A program made the translations under genes and the position numbers. 64,000 nucleotides of DNA from Methylobacterium sp. CB376 (lineage in GTDB: Bacteria > Pseudomonadota > Alphaproteobacteria > Rhizobiales > Beijerinckiaceae), in contig NZ_CP121648.1 of assembly GCF_029714205.1 (NCBI RefSeq), positions 372,001 to 436,000 on the forward strand. Direction: 5' to 3'. Positions 24,769 through 33,054 of the stretch are shown here, in pieces (the stretch's first letter is position 1; every line of letters starts with the position of its first letter). Under the pieces are notes generated by a model. The model did no database searches. It was not told the DNA's origin and saw only the letters and a program-made list of their open reading frames with translations.

Positions 24769-26754
24769 ATGGATCACAGCAAGCTCAAGCGGTTCTGGCC
24801 CCGCACCGCGTCCGACAGCGAGCCGGAGACGCCGCGCCGGTCGCGCCGGCTGGGCAGCGATCCGACCTCCCGCCGCGTGCGCCTCACCGACCGCTGGGAC
24901 GACGGCTTCCTGCGCCTGCCCGCGGCGGGGCGCGGCGCGCGCGGCCTCAGCTACATCGTGGACGGGCTCGGCATCTACTACGACGCCACGGCGCCGAGCG
25001 AACTCGAGATCATGCTGGAGGAGGGCGGCTGGGAGACGCCCGAGACCCTGGCGCGGGCCGAGGCCGGCAGCGCCCGCCTGCGCGAGGAGCGGCTGAGCCT
25101 CGACAACGACCCGCGCCGCCGGCTGCTCGGCGAGGTGCTCGGCGAGGCGCCCGGCCCGCGCGCGGCCCCGCGCGTCGCCATCGTCGACCAGGGGCGCCGG
25201 GACGCCACGATCGGCTTCGGGCTCGCCGGGGCGACCTGCTTCACCGCGATGCTGGCCGCCGCGGCCGCCGAGCACCCGCAGGCCGAGCGGGTCGTGGTGA
25301 TGGACCCGGCCGCCCCGCCCGGCACGGTCGGCCACATCGACGCCGCCACGGCCGCGCGCTTCGGCGCCCGGCTGGTGACCGAGCCGGTCGCCGCCTGGTC
25401 GGTGGTGGAGGAATGCGCCCGCCTGTTCGTGGTGACCAGCCATATCGGCCTCGAAGCCGCCCTGGCGGGGCGCCGGGTGACCTGCTTCGGCCTGCCCTTC
25501 TACGCCGGCTGGGGCTTCACGGACGACCGGCTGCACCTGCCGCGGCGCTCCCGCCGCCGCAGCCCGCAGGAGGTCTTCGCCGCGGCCTACATCGTCTGCT
25601 CCCGCTACTTCGACCCCTATCTGGGCGAGGCCTGCCGGCTGGAGGACGCCCTCGACTACCTGGCCCTGATCGTCGGCCGCGCCCGGGAGAACACGGCGCG
25701 CACGCTCTGCCTCGGCTTCTCGGCCTGGAAGCGGCGCTCGGTGAGCGAGACCTTCTCGTCCCCGGGCCAGCGTCCGGTGATCCCGCAGAAGGTCGCGCGC
25801 GTGACCGCCTCCGACCTGCGGGGCTTCGCGCGCGTCGTCGCCTGGGCGAGCCGGATGCCGGAGGGGACGGAGGAGGCCTGCCGCGCCGCCGGCATCCCGC
25901 TACTGCGGATGGAGGACGGGTTCCTGCGCTCGGTCGGGCTCGGGGTCGCCCTGCGGCCGGGGGCCTCGCACGTCCTCGACCGCGCGGGGGTCTACTACGA
26001 CGCCACGCGCCCGAGCGACCTGGAGCGGCTGCTGGAGACGGCCGAGTTCGACGAAGCGATGCTGGAGCGCGCGGCCGACCTGCGCGAGACCATCGTCGCC
26101 GCACGGGTCAGCAAGTACAATGTCGGCGGCGCGCCGATGCCGCCGCGGCCGCGGCCCGGCCCCCTGGTGCTGGTGGCCGGCCAAGTGGAGAACGACGCCT
26201 CGATCCGGCTCGGCTGCCTGGAGGTGCGCACCAACGCGGACCTGCTGCGCCGCGCCCGGGAGCGTCATCCGGAGGCGGTGATCGCCTTCAAGCCGCATCC
26301 GGACGTGGAGGCGGGCCTGCGCCCCGGCTGGGTGCCGGCGCAGGACCTGGCGGCCCATGCCGACATGGTGCTGCGGGACGTCTCGGCGGCGGACGCGATC
26401 GACGCGGCCGACCACGTCGAGACGCTGACCTCCCTGATCGGCTTCGAGGCGCTGCTGCGGGGCAAGCCGGTGACGACGCACGGCCTGCCCTTCTACGCCG
26501 GCTGGGGCCTGACGGAGAGCCCGCCCTGCCCGCGGCGCACGCGGCGGCTCAGCCTGGACGAACTCGTGGCGGGGGCGCTGATCGCCTATCCGCGCTACGT
26601 CGATCCGCGCACCGGCCTGCCCTGCCCGCCCGAGGTGCTGGTGCGCCGCCTCGCGGAGGGCGATCCCTCCCTGTCGCGGCGGGAACTCACGGCCGAGGCG
26701 GTGATGAAGCAGGTCTGGTCCCTGATCTGGCGCCACGTGCTGCGGCGGGGCTGA
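24769..26754 (+). CDS. kpsC: capsule Kdo transferase KpsC/RkpJ/LipA family
   Basis: A 661-residue protein made of two homologous halves. Each contains the same landmarks: GIYYDATAPSELE and GVYYDATRPSDLE, RRLSLDN-type segments, a TSLIGFEA-like helix and GLPFYAGWG (near residues 243 and 577). KpsC proteins are dual retaining beta-Kdo transferases (GT99/GT107) that extend the Kdo linker placed on a lipid acceptor at the inner-membrane face in group 2 capsules; the rhizobial homologue is RkpJ. ATG 24769 begins the conserved KLKRFWP start; an upstream in-frame ATG adds only Arg-rich sequence. It is divergent from rkpH. Confidence 0.92.
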   Translation: MDHSKLKRFWPRTASDSEPETPRRSRRLGSDPTSRRVRLTDRWDDGFLRLPAAGRGARGLSYIVDGLGIYYDATAPSELEIMLEEGGWETPETLARAEAGSARLREERLSLDNDPRRRLLGEVLGEAPGPRAAPRVAIVDQGRRDATIGFGLAGATCFTAMLAAAAAEHPQAERVVVMDPAAPPGTVGHIDAATAARFGARLVTEPVAAWSVVEECARLFVVTSHIGLEAALAGRRVTCFGLPFYAGWGFTDDRLHLPRRSRRRSPQEVFAAAYIVCSRYFDPYLGEACRLEDALDYLALIVGRARENTARTLCLGFSAWKRRSVSETFSSPGQRPVIPQKVARVTASDLRGFARVVAWASRMPEGTEEACRAAGIPLLRMEDGFLRSVGLGVALRPGASHVLDRAGVYYDATRPSDLERLLETAEFDEAMLERAADLRETIVAARVSKYNVGGAPMPPRPRPGPLVLVAGQVENDASIRLGCLEVRTNADLLRRARERHPEAVIAFKPHPDVEAGLRPGWVPAQDLAAHADMVLRDVSAADAIDAADHVETLTSLIGFEALLRGKPVTTHGLPFYAGWGLTESPPCPRRTRRLSLDELVAGALIAYPRYVDPRTGLPCPPEVLVRRLAEGDPSLSRRELTAEAVMKQVWSLIWRHVLRRG

Positions 26755-26829
26755 GCCCCGCCGGCACGGGGCTGAGCCCCGCCGGCACGGGGCTGAGCCC
26801 CGCCGGCGCGGGGCTGAGCCCCGCCGGCG
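26746..26829. repeat. four tandem 21-bp units over the kpsC stop codon
   Basis: Units start at 26746, 26767, 26788 and 26809 with sequence CGGGGCTGAGCCCCGCCGGC plus A or G. The first unit contains the kpsC TGA stop, and every unit carries an in-register TGA. Each can form a GGGGC-TGA-GCCCC hairpin, so the array could act as a multi-hairpin 3' end. About 40 bases separate it from the convergent dioxygenase gene. Confidence 0.9.
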
Positions 26830-26868
26830 CGCCCCGGGTGCGCCGCGTCCCGGCGCCGTCGGTCGGCC

Positions 26869-27936
26869 CTAGACCTGCGCGGGCGCGTCGACGGTCACCG
26901 GCCCTACCGGCCGCCAGGGGGCGCCGCGGCCGGTGAGGCGCCGCTTCAGGTCCTGGAACCCGAGATAGAGCGCGAGTTCGCGGCCGCGCAGCCCCGGCAG
27001 CGCCTTCGGGTCGAGGCCGGTCCAGGGCAGGAACGGGTTGCGGCGGATGTAGGTGTGGACGGTCACCCGCGTGCTCGCCCGGAGGCTCGGGGCGCGGGCG
27101 TGGAAGCCGAACGTGTCAGCGATCACCAGGGTGTTGGCCGGCACCGCGACCCGCACCGGCGCGCCGTAGCCGAGGCCGGGCAGGTCCTCCTCGCGGATCC
27201 GGAAGGAGCCGGCCGCGTGGTGGCTGTTGGCATGCCCCCGCGCCGCGACGCTCTGCGCGCGCTCCCAGGCCAGGCGCTCCGGCGTCAGCCGGTGCGAGCC
27301 GGGCACGTAGACGAAGGGACCCTCCTCCTCCGCCACGTCGTGCAGGAAGAACCAGCCCTTGGTGGTGGCGTGGAAGGTGTCGGCGTGCAGCGCCGTCTGC
27401 GGGTCGTTCGGGCCGTCGGGCTCGGCCACGACGGTCTGCAGGTAGTAGACCGGCTCCCCGGCCCGCGAGGCCGCGTAGTAGGTCAGGCCGCGCAGCGCGG
27501 GGTGGCTTACCAGCGCCGAGAGCTGCGGCAGGCCGGGGAGCGTGTCGCGGCCGAGCGGGACCATGCGCTGCACGGCCTGGCCCTGGCGCAGCTCCCGGGC
27601 CGCGAAGCGCCGCCCGAAGATCTCGTCCTTGAGGGCCCGGAAGGTCTCCGGGTCCAGGAAGTCGCGCTTGATGACGATGCCGTCCCGGTCGAAGGCGGCG
27701 CGGTCGGCCGGGTCGACCAGCGGCGCCAGCCGGGCGCGGCGCTGCTCGGCTATGCGGGCGGCGAGTTGCACCCGCGCCGCGTGCAGGCCCAGGCGGTTGA
27801 GCGTCGGGCTGCCGAGGATCGGGTTCTTCGCGAAGGACTTGTCGGCGCCGGCGATTCCGGCGAGCCAGACGGGCACGCGGGCGGCGGATGCCAGGGTTCC
27901 GGCCGCGCGGGCGGCTGTGCGGGTAAGTGCGGCCAT
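26869..27936 (-). CDS. phytanoyl-CoA dioxygenase (PhyH)-like protein
   Basis: A 355-residue protein with the double-stranded beta-helix of Fe(II)/2-oxoglutarate dioxygenases. The metal ligands His184 and Asp186 are in LHADTFH and the distal His279 in DTFGFHARAP, followed by an Arg (RASTRVT) positioned to bind 2-oxoglutarate. VYVPGSHRLTPERL is typical of the PhyH family. It probably hydroxylates a lipid-like or small substrate. It stands between kpsC (convergent) and kpsS (co-directional, with a repeat-filled 571-base gap), so it may tailor the capsule or its lipid; this is inferred from location only. Confidence 0.82.
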   Translation of the reverse strand: MAALTRTAARAAGTLASAARVPVWLAGIAGADKSFAKNPILGSPTLNRLGLHAARVQLAARIAEQRRARLAPLVDPADRAAFDRDGIVIKRDFLDPETFRALKDEIFGRRFAARELRQGQAVQRMVPLGRDTLPGLPQLSALVSHPALRGLTYYAASRAGEPVYYLQTVVAEPDGPNDPQTALHADTFHATTKGWFFLHDVAEEEGPFVYVPGSHRLTPERLAWERAQSVAARGHANSHHAAGSFRIREEDLPGLGYGAPVRVAVPANTLVIADTFGFHARAPSLRASTRVTVHTYIRRNPFLPWTGLDPKALPGLRGRELALYLGFQDLKRRLTGRGAPWRPVGPVTVDAPAQV

Positions 27937-28138
27937 GGGCTTCGTTCGGCTCCTTGCCTCCCGTCCGCCGCGCGGCGCGAGGCCGGCGGGGACGTTCCCG
28001 GCTCGCGGGTTTTCTCGGCCAAACTGTGATGTTGGCGGCTTTGCGGGACAATCTAACCGTAAGATCGCGTCACTGTTGCCGATATGCTGTCGGACGACAT
28101 CCGACGGATGGCTTCGCCATCTCCCCTTTCGGCCATGC

Positions 28139-28342
28139 GGATGTCGGCGTCGCTCAAGCGCCGCGCGGGCTCGTCATCCCCCATCCGCTTGATCCCTTCG
28201 GGATGGCGGATGTGGGCTTCGCTCAGGCGCCGCGCGGGCTGGTGATCCGCTTGATCCCTTCGGGATGGCGGATGTGGGCTTCGCTCAAGCGCCGCGCGGG
28301 CTTGGCATCCGCCGTCCGGACGTGATCGCCCGGACGGCGGAT
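28139..28342. repeat. 69-bp-period intergenic repeat element, copy B
   Basis: Three units start with GGATGT at 28139, 28208 and 28270 (periods 69 and 62) and contain GCTTCGCTCAAGCGCCGCGC and GATCCCTTCGGGATGGCGG. The element ends with a perfect 13-bp inverted repeat, ATCCGCCGTCCGG at 28307-28319 and its complement at 28330-28342. Same family as 6215-6356. It occupies most of the 571-base spacer 27937-28507 between the dioxygenase and kpsS, which contains no gene; a short ATGGCTTCGCCAT hairpin (28108-28120) precedes it. Confidence 0.85.
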
Positions 28343-28507
28343 CAATCCAATGATCACGCCGGTCGATCCAGGCCGCGGTTTCGTCCGCTGTGTTGATCGA
28401 TGGTGCCGACGCGCGGGCTCGGACGGGCCGGAGGGCGGCCGGAACGACGAAGCCGGCCCGTTGCCGGGCCGGCTTCGCGGTCGTGTCCTCGCGCGGGGGG
28501 CTGAGGA

Positions 28508-29866
28508 TCAGGCGTTCTGCATCGCCTCGATCCCGCCGATCTCCATCTCGGCGGCGAGGGCGGGCGCCTCCCGCTGCCGGCGGGCGGCGCGGCTGCGCAC
28601 CTCGAGCCAGGTGCCCTGGGCGAGGTCGAGGCGGGAGGCCGCGGCCTCGACCGCCGCGGCGAGCCCCTCGCGCCGGTAATAGACGCCGCGGATCTGGATG
28701 TTGGCGACGATCGCCTTGACGAAGGCGTCCCACAGGTCCCGGCGCGGCGGCCGCGCCTCGGTCCAGAACCGGTCGAGGGAGCCCTGATAGGTCAGACCGT
28801 CGATGTCGTAGACCGCGGCACCGAGCGTCATGGTCGGCTTGCCGGCGCGCATCGACCACATCCCGACCGTGCTGTTGACGGTCACCACGCCCTGGCAGCC
28901 CTCCAGCATGGTGCCGAGATTGCCGCCGTCGATGTAGTCGACCCGGTCCGGCACGTTCCACTTCACGGCGGAGCGGCGCACGATGCGCTTCCAGTTGCGG
29001 ATGTTCGGATCGAGCGGGTGGATCTTGATGAGCAGCCGCGACCCCGCCGGCGCATGGGCCGCGAAGGAGCGGATCACCATGTGGATCGGCGTCTTGAGGT
29101 CGAAGAAGGGCGAGTAGGCCCGCAGCTGGAAGTCGTTCTCCATCTGCAGCGGCATCACGTAGTAGGGCGTGCCCGCCTCGCGCAGGGCCTCGACGTGGCG
29201 GTCGCCGCGCGGCCCGGTGCGCTTGGCGCGCAGGATGTGCAGGGCCGTGGCGATGTAGACCAGCGCCGGATGGTGCACCTGATGCGACCGGTAGCCCGGG
29301 TAGAGCCACCAGAGCCAGTTGCTCATCAGGTGGTAGGCCATGTCCCAGATCACCTGGGTGACGAAGCTGTCCCGGTAGCGGGGGACGAGATCCGGGTCCG
29401 GCACGTCGCGGGCGAGGTCCATCACCGCCTCGGGATCGCGCGGGAAGCAGCTGTCGCCCGACATGCCGTCGCGCTCGAAGGTGATCCAGTCCGGCCGCAG
29501 GTAGCCGAAATCCGTGACCGTCACCTTGAGGTCGCGGGCCTTGGCGGCCGCGATCGCCACCTTGTGGTAGAAGCGCTGCTCGCCGAGGAGCACGAGGTCG
29601 GTGACGCCCTCGCGGTCGATCAGGTCGGCGACGAAGGCCGGCCACTTCTCGCGCGAGCCGCGGAAGTCGATGCCGCCCGGCCGGCGCCAGAACAGCCAGT
29701 CGCCGAAGCAGAGATTGACCCGAAGGCAGCGGTGGCCGCGCGCCTCGAGGGCGTCCGCCGTCTCCGCGAAGAAGGGAGAGATCGGTCCCTGCAGGAACAG
29801 GAAGACCTGGCGCTTCGCGCCGTCCCCGACACCGGTTCCGCCGTGTCTCGCAGCATCAGCTCTCAC
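28508..29866 (-). CDS. kpsS: capsule polysaccharide protein KpsS family
   Basis: A 452-residue cytoplasmic or membrane-associated protein. Seen: VFLFLQGPISPFFAETADAL at the start, CLRVNLCFGDWLFW, VTDFGYLRPDWITFE, LLIKIHPLDPNIRNWKR, and GVVTVNSTVGMWSMRAGKPT with the Ser/Thr-Val-Gly nucleotide-sugar loop. KpsS adds the first Kdo to the lipid acceptor in group 2 capsule export, and KpsC then extends it. GTG 29866 is preferred: GAGGTG lies seven bases upstream and the next residues lead straight into the conserved domain. ATG 29908 or a start at 29971 would add unconserved sequence. It is divergent from the export lipoprotein gene. Confidence 0.85.
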   Translation of the reverse strand: MRADAARHGGTGVGDGAKRQVFLFLQGPISPFFAETADALEARGHRCLRVNLCFGDWLFWRRPGGIDFRGSREKWPAFVADLIDREGVTDLVLLGEQRFYHKVAIAAAKARDLKVTVTDFGYLRPDWITFERDGMSGDSCFPRDPEAVMDLARDVPDPDLVPRYRDSFVTQVIWDMAYHLMSNWLWWLYPGYRSHQVHHPALVYIATALHILRAKRTGPRGDRHVEALREAGTPYYVMPLQMENDFQLRAYSPFFDLKTPIHMVIRSFAAHAPAGSRLLIKIHPLDPNIRNWKRIVRRSAVKWNVPDRVDYIDGGNLGTMLEGCQGVVTVNSTVGMWSMRAGKPTMTLGAAVYDIDGLTYQGSLDRFWTEARPPRRDLWDAFVKAIVANIQIRGVYYRREGLAAAVEAAASRLDLAQGTWLEVRSRAARRQREAPALAAEMEIGGIEAMQNA

Positions 29867-30498
29867 GCAGGCACCTCGGGGCTGGTTGCAGGACGGCGGG
29901 GCGGTCATCCCGTCGCGGCGGCAGGGTACGGACGGACCCCGGTGGAGCAATGGCGCCTCTGCAACACTCACCGGGATTCACACGTCGGTTGTCCAGATTG
30001 GCCATTTCGCGCAGGGGGACTTGACGGCGACAGGGCCACGGCCCCGCCGCGTCAAGCTGGCGCTAATGATCGCCCAATCGCGGCAGCAACATGGAAAGAC
30101 GATGATGCGGCTGCGGTTTTCCCCACCCGGTCGCCGCCGCCACACGCCCGTCGCATTCCTGCACGACCAAGCTTCGCCACCACATCCCGCACGGCCCGGC
30201 CGCGGGGCCGGCTGTGGATTTCGGGCAACAAGCCGCCGGAGTCCGGGGCCGGCGGACGGCCGGTAGGGTCTGGTAAATCGCCTGCGGGGAGCCTGCCTGC
30301 TAGGCTGCCGCCAGCCCCCGGGCCGGCGCTTCGCCCCGGGCGGCGATCCGCGACCGTGGACCGCCCGAGGCGGCCCGCTCTGGAGAGACCAATCGGGCGC
30401 GGATGCCGCCGCGCGGCCCCTGCCGCCGGCACCCGCGCCCTCGGGACGACGAATGCCCCGGGCGCGCGGCCCGGCGGCGTTCCGTGTGGAGGACCTTG
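29867..30498. other. divergent control region of kpsS and the export lipoprotein
   Basis: I see no gene in these 632 bases. The part from about 29950 to 30200 is the least GC-rich of the island. It holds a dyad CTTGACG (30020-30026) with CGTCAAG (30050-30056), whose centre lies 172 bases before kpsS and 461 before the lipoprotein gene; it could be an operator. No clear sigma-70 pair is visible. TGGAGGA at 30487-30493 is the ribosome binding site for the lipoprotein. Confidence 0.4.
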
Positions 30499-31731
30499 AT
30501 GGTGCGTGTCGGACCGCTCGCAGTTGCGGGAGCCGTGCTGCTCTCCGGCTGCAGCAACTTTCTGCCGGCCGCCGGCCCGACGGCCAGCGCCGTGACCGAG
30601 GGTGCGGACATCGCCACCGACCAGGGCCTCCTCGCCCGCTACGAGATCATCGACGTCGACGCGGCGGTGGTGGAGGCCCTGCGCGGCCGCCCCCTCGACA
30701 GCCTGCTCGCCTCCTTCGGCGACCGCCGCGCCGCGGTCGCGCCGGTGATCGGCATCGGCGACGCCGTCACGGTGACGATCTGGGAGGCGGGGACGGGCGG
30801 CCTGTTCTCCGGCCCGGTGCTGGCGGACCGCTTCTCGGCGGGGTCGAAGGCCTCGACCATCCCGGAGCAGATCGTGGGCCGCGACGGCTCGATCTCGGTG
30901 CCCTATGCGGGCCGCATCCAGGTCGCGGGCAAGCGCGTCCAGGAGGTGCAGGGCCAGATCGAGCAGGAGCTCGCCGGCAAGGCGATCCAGCCGCAGGTGC
31001 TCGTCACCGTGACCTCGCCGCTCAGTTCGAGCGTGACGGTGATCGGCGAGGCGGCGAGCGCGGGCGGAGGCGCCCGGCTCAGCGCGGCCGCCCTGCGCGG
31101 GCCGGTCTCCTCGATCGGCGGCGGGCGCGTGCCGCTCTCCGAGCGCGGCGACCGCCTGCTCGACGTGATCGCGGCGGCCGGCGGCGTCTCCGCCCCGGTG
31201 AACGAGACCTTCGTGCGGCTCTCCCGCGGCCCGACCACCGCGACGGTGCCGCTGCTCAGCGTCGTCTCGAACCCGCGCGAGAACATCTTCCTGCGCCCGG
31301 GCGACACGGTCACGCTGGTGCGCGATCCCCAGACCTTCCTGGCGATCGGCGCGCTCGGCACCCAGTCCGAGATCCCGTTCAGCGCCGACGGCATCACCCT
31401 GGCCCAGGCGCTCACCAAGGCGCGCGGTCTGTCGGATTTCCAGGCCGATCCGGCGGGCGTGTTCGTGTTCCGCTTCGAGCCGGCCTCGGTGGTGCGCCGC
31501 CTGCGGCCGGGCAGCCCGCTCCTCGGCAGCCCGCAGGTGCCGGTGGTCTACCGGATCAACATGCGCGACCCCAACAGCCTGTTCGTCTCGCAGGCCTTCC
31601 GGATGCGCAACCGCGATCTCGTCTACGTCTCGAACGCGCCCTTCACCGAGGTGCAGAAGGTGCTCGGCGCCTTCTCGACCGTCACCGCGCCGGTCGCGGC
31701 CGGCGCCTCGATCTACACGGTGACCCGCTGA
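30499..31731 (+). CDS. outer-membrane polysaccharide export lipoprotein (OPX, Wza/KpsD family)
   Basis: A 410-residue lipoprotein. The signal MVRVGPLAVAGAVLLSGC ends in a lipobox with Cys18. The polysaccharide-export (PES) domain follows at about 90-190 (VIGIGDAVTVTIWEAG, VGRDGSISVPYAGRIQVAG, LAGKAIQPQVLVTVT), then SLBB-type beta-grasp domains (LLDVIAAAGGVSAPVNETFV, NIFLRPGDTVTLVRDPQTFL, ITLAQALTKARGL) and a C-terminal amphipathic segment. OPX proteins form the octameric outer-membrane channel for capsule or exopolysaccharide. The periplasmic co-polymerase (Wzc/KpsE) is not in the window. ATG 30499 has GGAGGA upstream. Confidence 0.92.
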   Translation: MVRVGPLAVAGAVLLSGCSNFLPAAGPTASAVTEGADIATDQGLLARYEIIDVDAAVVEALRGRPLDSLLASFGDRRAAVAPVIGIGDAVTVTIWEAGTGGLFSGPVLADRFSAGSKASTIPEQIVGRDGSISVPYAGRIQVAGKRVQEVQGQIEQELAGKAIQPQVLVTVTSPLSSSVTVIGEAASAGGGARLSAAALRGPVSSIGGGRVPLSERGDRLLDVIAAAGGVSAPVNETFVRLSRGPTTATVPLLSVVSNPRENIFLRPGDTVTLVRDPQTFLAIGALGTQSEIPFSADGITLAQALTKARGLSDFQADPAGVFVFRFEPASVVRRLRPGSPLLGSPQVPVVYRINMRDPNSLFVSQAFRMRNRDLVYVSNAPFTEVQKVLGAFSTVTAPVAAGASIYTVTR

Positions 31732-31738
31732 GCCCCGC

Positions 31739-31767
31739 CCCGGCGGGCCGGGGCCCGGCCCGCCGGG
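31739..31767. terminator. hairpin between convergent genes
   Basis: A perfect 13-bp stem (CCCGGCGGGCCGG with its complement, loop GGC) lies between the lipoprotein gene stop and the hydroxyacid dehydrogenase stop. It has no T-run on either side, so it is probably a bidirectional, weak or rho-assisted 3' end. Confidence 0.5.
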
Positions 31768-31773
31768 ACCGGC

Positions 31774-32751
31774 TCAGGCGGCGGGTTCGACCACCCGGAC
31801 CGGGGCGCCCCGCCGCCAGGCGGCGATCGCCTCGACCGTGTCCTCGTAGAACATCCGGTAGGTCGCGTCGGTGACGTAGCCGAGATGCGGGGTGAGCACC
31901 GCGTTCGGCAGGGCGCGCAGCGGGTGGTCCGCCGGCAGCGGCTCGCGGTCGAAGACGTCGAGGCCGGCCGCGCGCAGGCGGCCCTCGCGCAGGGCCGCGA
32001 TCAGCGCGGCCTCGTCCACCAGCGGGCCGCGGGCGGTGTTGATCAGGACCGCCCCGGGCCGCATCAGCCCGATCTCCGCCGCCCCGACGATGCCGCGGGT
32101 CGCGGGCGCCAGCACGAGGTGCAGGCTCACCACGTCGGCGGTGCGAAACAGATCCTCGCGGGAGACGAGGGCCGCGCCGCCGGCCGCGGCGCGCTCGGGC
32201 GTGAGGTGCGGGCTCCAGGCGACCGGCTCCATGCCGAAGGCGGCGCCGATCCGGGCCATCCGGCCGCCGATCCGGCCGAGCCCGACGAGGCCGAGCCGCC
32301 GCCCGTCGAGCACGCTGCCGATGCTGTCCTGCCAGAGGCCGGCGCGCATGCGGGCGAACTCGCCCGGGAGGTGGCGCAGGCAGGCGAGGATCAGCGCGAA
32401 GGCGAGTTCCGCCGTGGCGACGCCCCCCTCGCCGTTGCGCGTGTGGCAGACCGTGACGCCCGCCCGCGCCAGGGCCGGAAAATCGAGCGCGTGCGTGCGC
32501 CCGCCCGTGAACACGACGAGGCGCAGGTTCGGCAGGGCCTCGATCAGCGCGGCGTCGAGGGGCATGCGCTCGCGCATCAGGCAGAGCACCGCGTAGGGCG
32601 CGAGCCGCGCGGCGGCCTCGGCCCGGGGCACCGGCTCGTGCAGGAAATCGACCGCGATCCCGGGCCCGAGCCCGGCCCAATCGGCCAGCCCGGCGGCGGC
32701 GCGCTGGTAATCGTCGAGCACCGCGACGCGAATCGGATCCTGCCCAGCCAT
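31774..32751 (-). CDS. D-2-hydroxyacid dehydrogenase family protein
   Basis: A 325-residue NAD(P)-dependent oxidoreductase. The cofactor loop GLVGLGRIGGRMA is near residue 150. INTARGPLVDEAALI carries the substrate-binding and catalytic Arg, LDVFDREPLP the Glu, and LTPHLGYVTD the catalytic His. The N-terminal VAVLDDYQRAAAGLADW is typical of the 3-phosphoglycerate-dehydrogenase-like subgroup. It interconverts a 2-hydroxy and a 2-oxo acid; the substrate is unknown. It is convergent with the export lipoprotein gene and divergent from a periplasmic binding protein. ATG 32751 starts MAGQDPIRVAV. Confidence 0.88.
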   Translation of the reverse strand: MAGQDPIRVAVLDDYQRAAAGLADWAGLGPGIAVDFLHEPVPRAEAAARLAPYAVLCLMRERMPLDAALIEALPNLRLVVFTGGRTHALDFPALARAGVTVCHTRNGEGGVATAELAFALILACLRHLPGEFARMRAGLWQDSIGSVLDGRRLGLVGLGRIGGRMARIGAAFGMEPVAWSPHLTPERAAAGGAALVSREDLFRTADVVSLHLVLAPATRGIVGAAEIGLMRPGAVLINTARGPLVDEAALIAALREGRLRAAGLDVFDREPLPADHPLRALPNAVLTPHLGYVTDATYRMFYEDTVEAIAAWRRGAPVRVVEPAA

Positions 32752-33054
32752 CCGGTCCTCCCTGCGGCCGCGTCCCGGGCCGCCGCGGCCATTCTCCGCG
32801 CTGCGCGGACGCGCGTCCATGGAGCGTCCGGCCCCGGCCGCGCCCGCCGCCGGCACGGCGAGGATGACGGCCGCGGCGCGGCGCGAGATGATGCGGTCCG
32901 GGGCCGCCTCCCGCGCCGCGCCGCCGGTTCGCGGGCGGCTTTCCCCGGCATCCGGCGGGGAGGCGCGATCCGGCGCCGCGCCGCTCAGCGCGCGGCGGAC
33001 AAGGGGGAGCGCCCGTGCTATGGCGCGGTGCAAACGGGTGCGGAGGACGAGGAC
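32752..33054. other. divergent intergenic region, no gene seen
   Basis: These 303 bases separate the divergent hydroxyacid dehydrogenase and binding-protein genes and should contain both promoters. I find no well-spaced hexamer pair. GGAGGACGAGG at 33042-33052 is the ribosome binding site of the binding protein. Confidence 0.4.

Noticed and set aside
26746..26829. 21-bp array considered as an origin iteron or CRISPR
   Set aside because: Units are contiguous GC-rich hairpins over a stop codon, with no AT-rich region, replication gene or spacers nearby.
28053..29645. A long minus-strand frame overlapping kpsS and continuing into the repeat element
   Set aside because: It is out of frame with the clear KpsS motifs, and its downstream part is the translated repeat unit (FAQAPRGL-like peptides).
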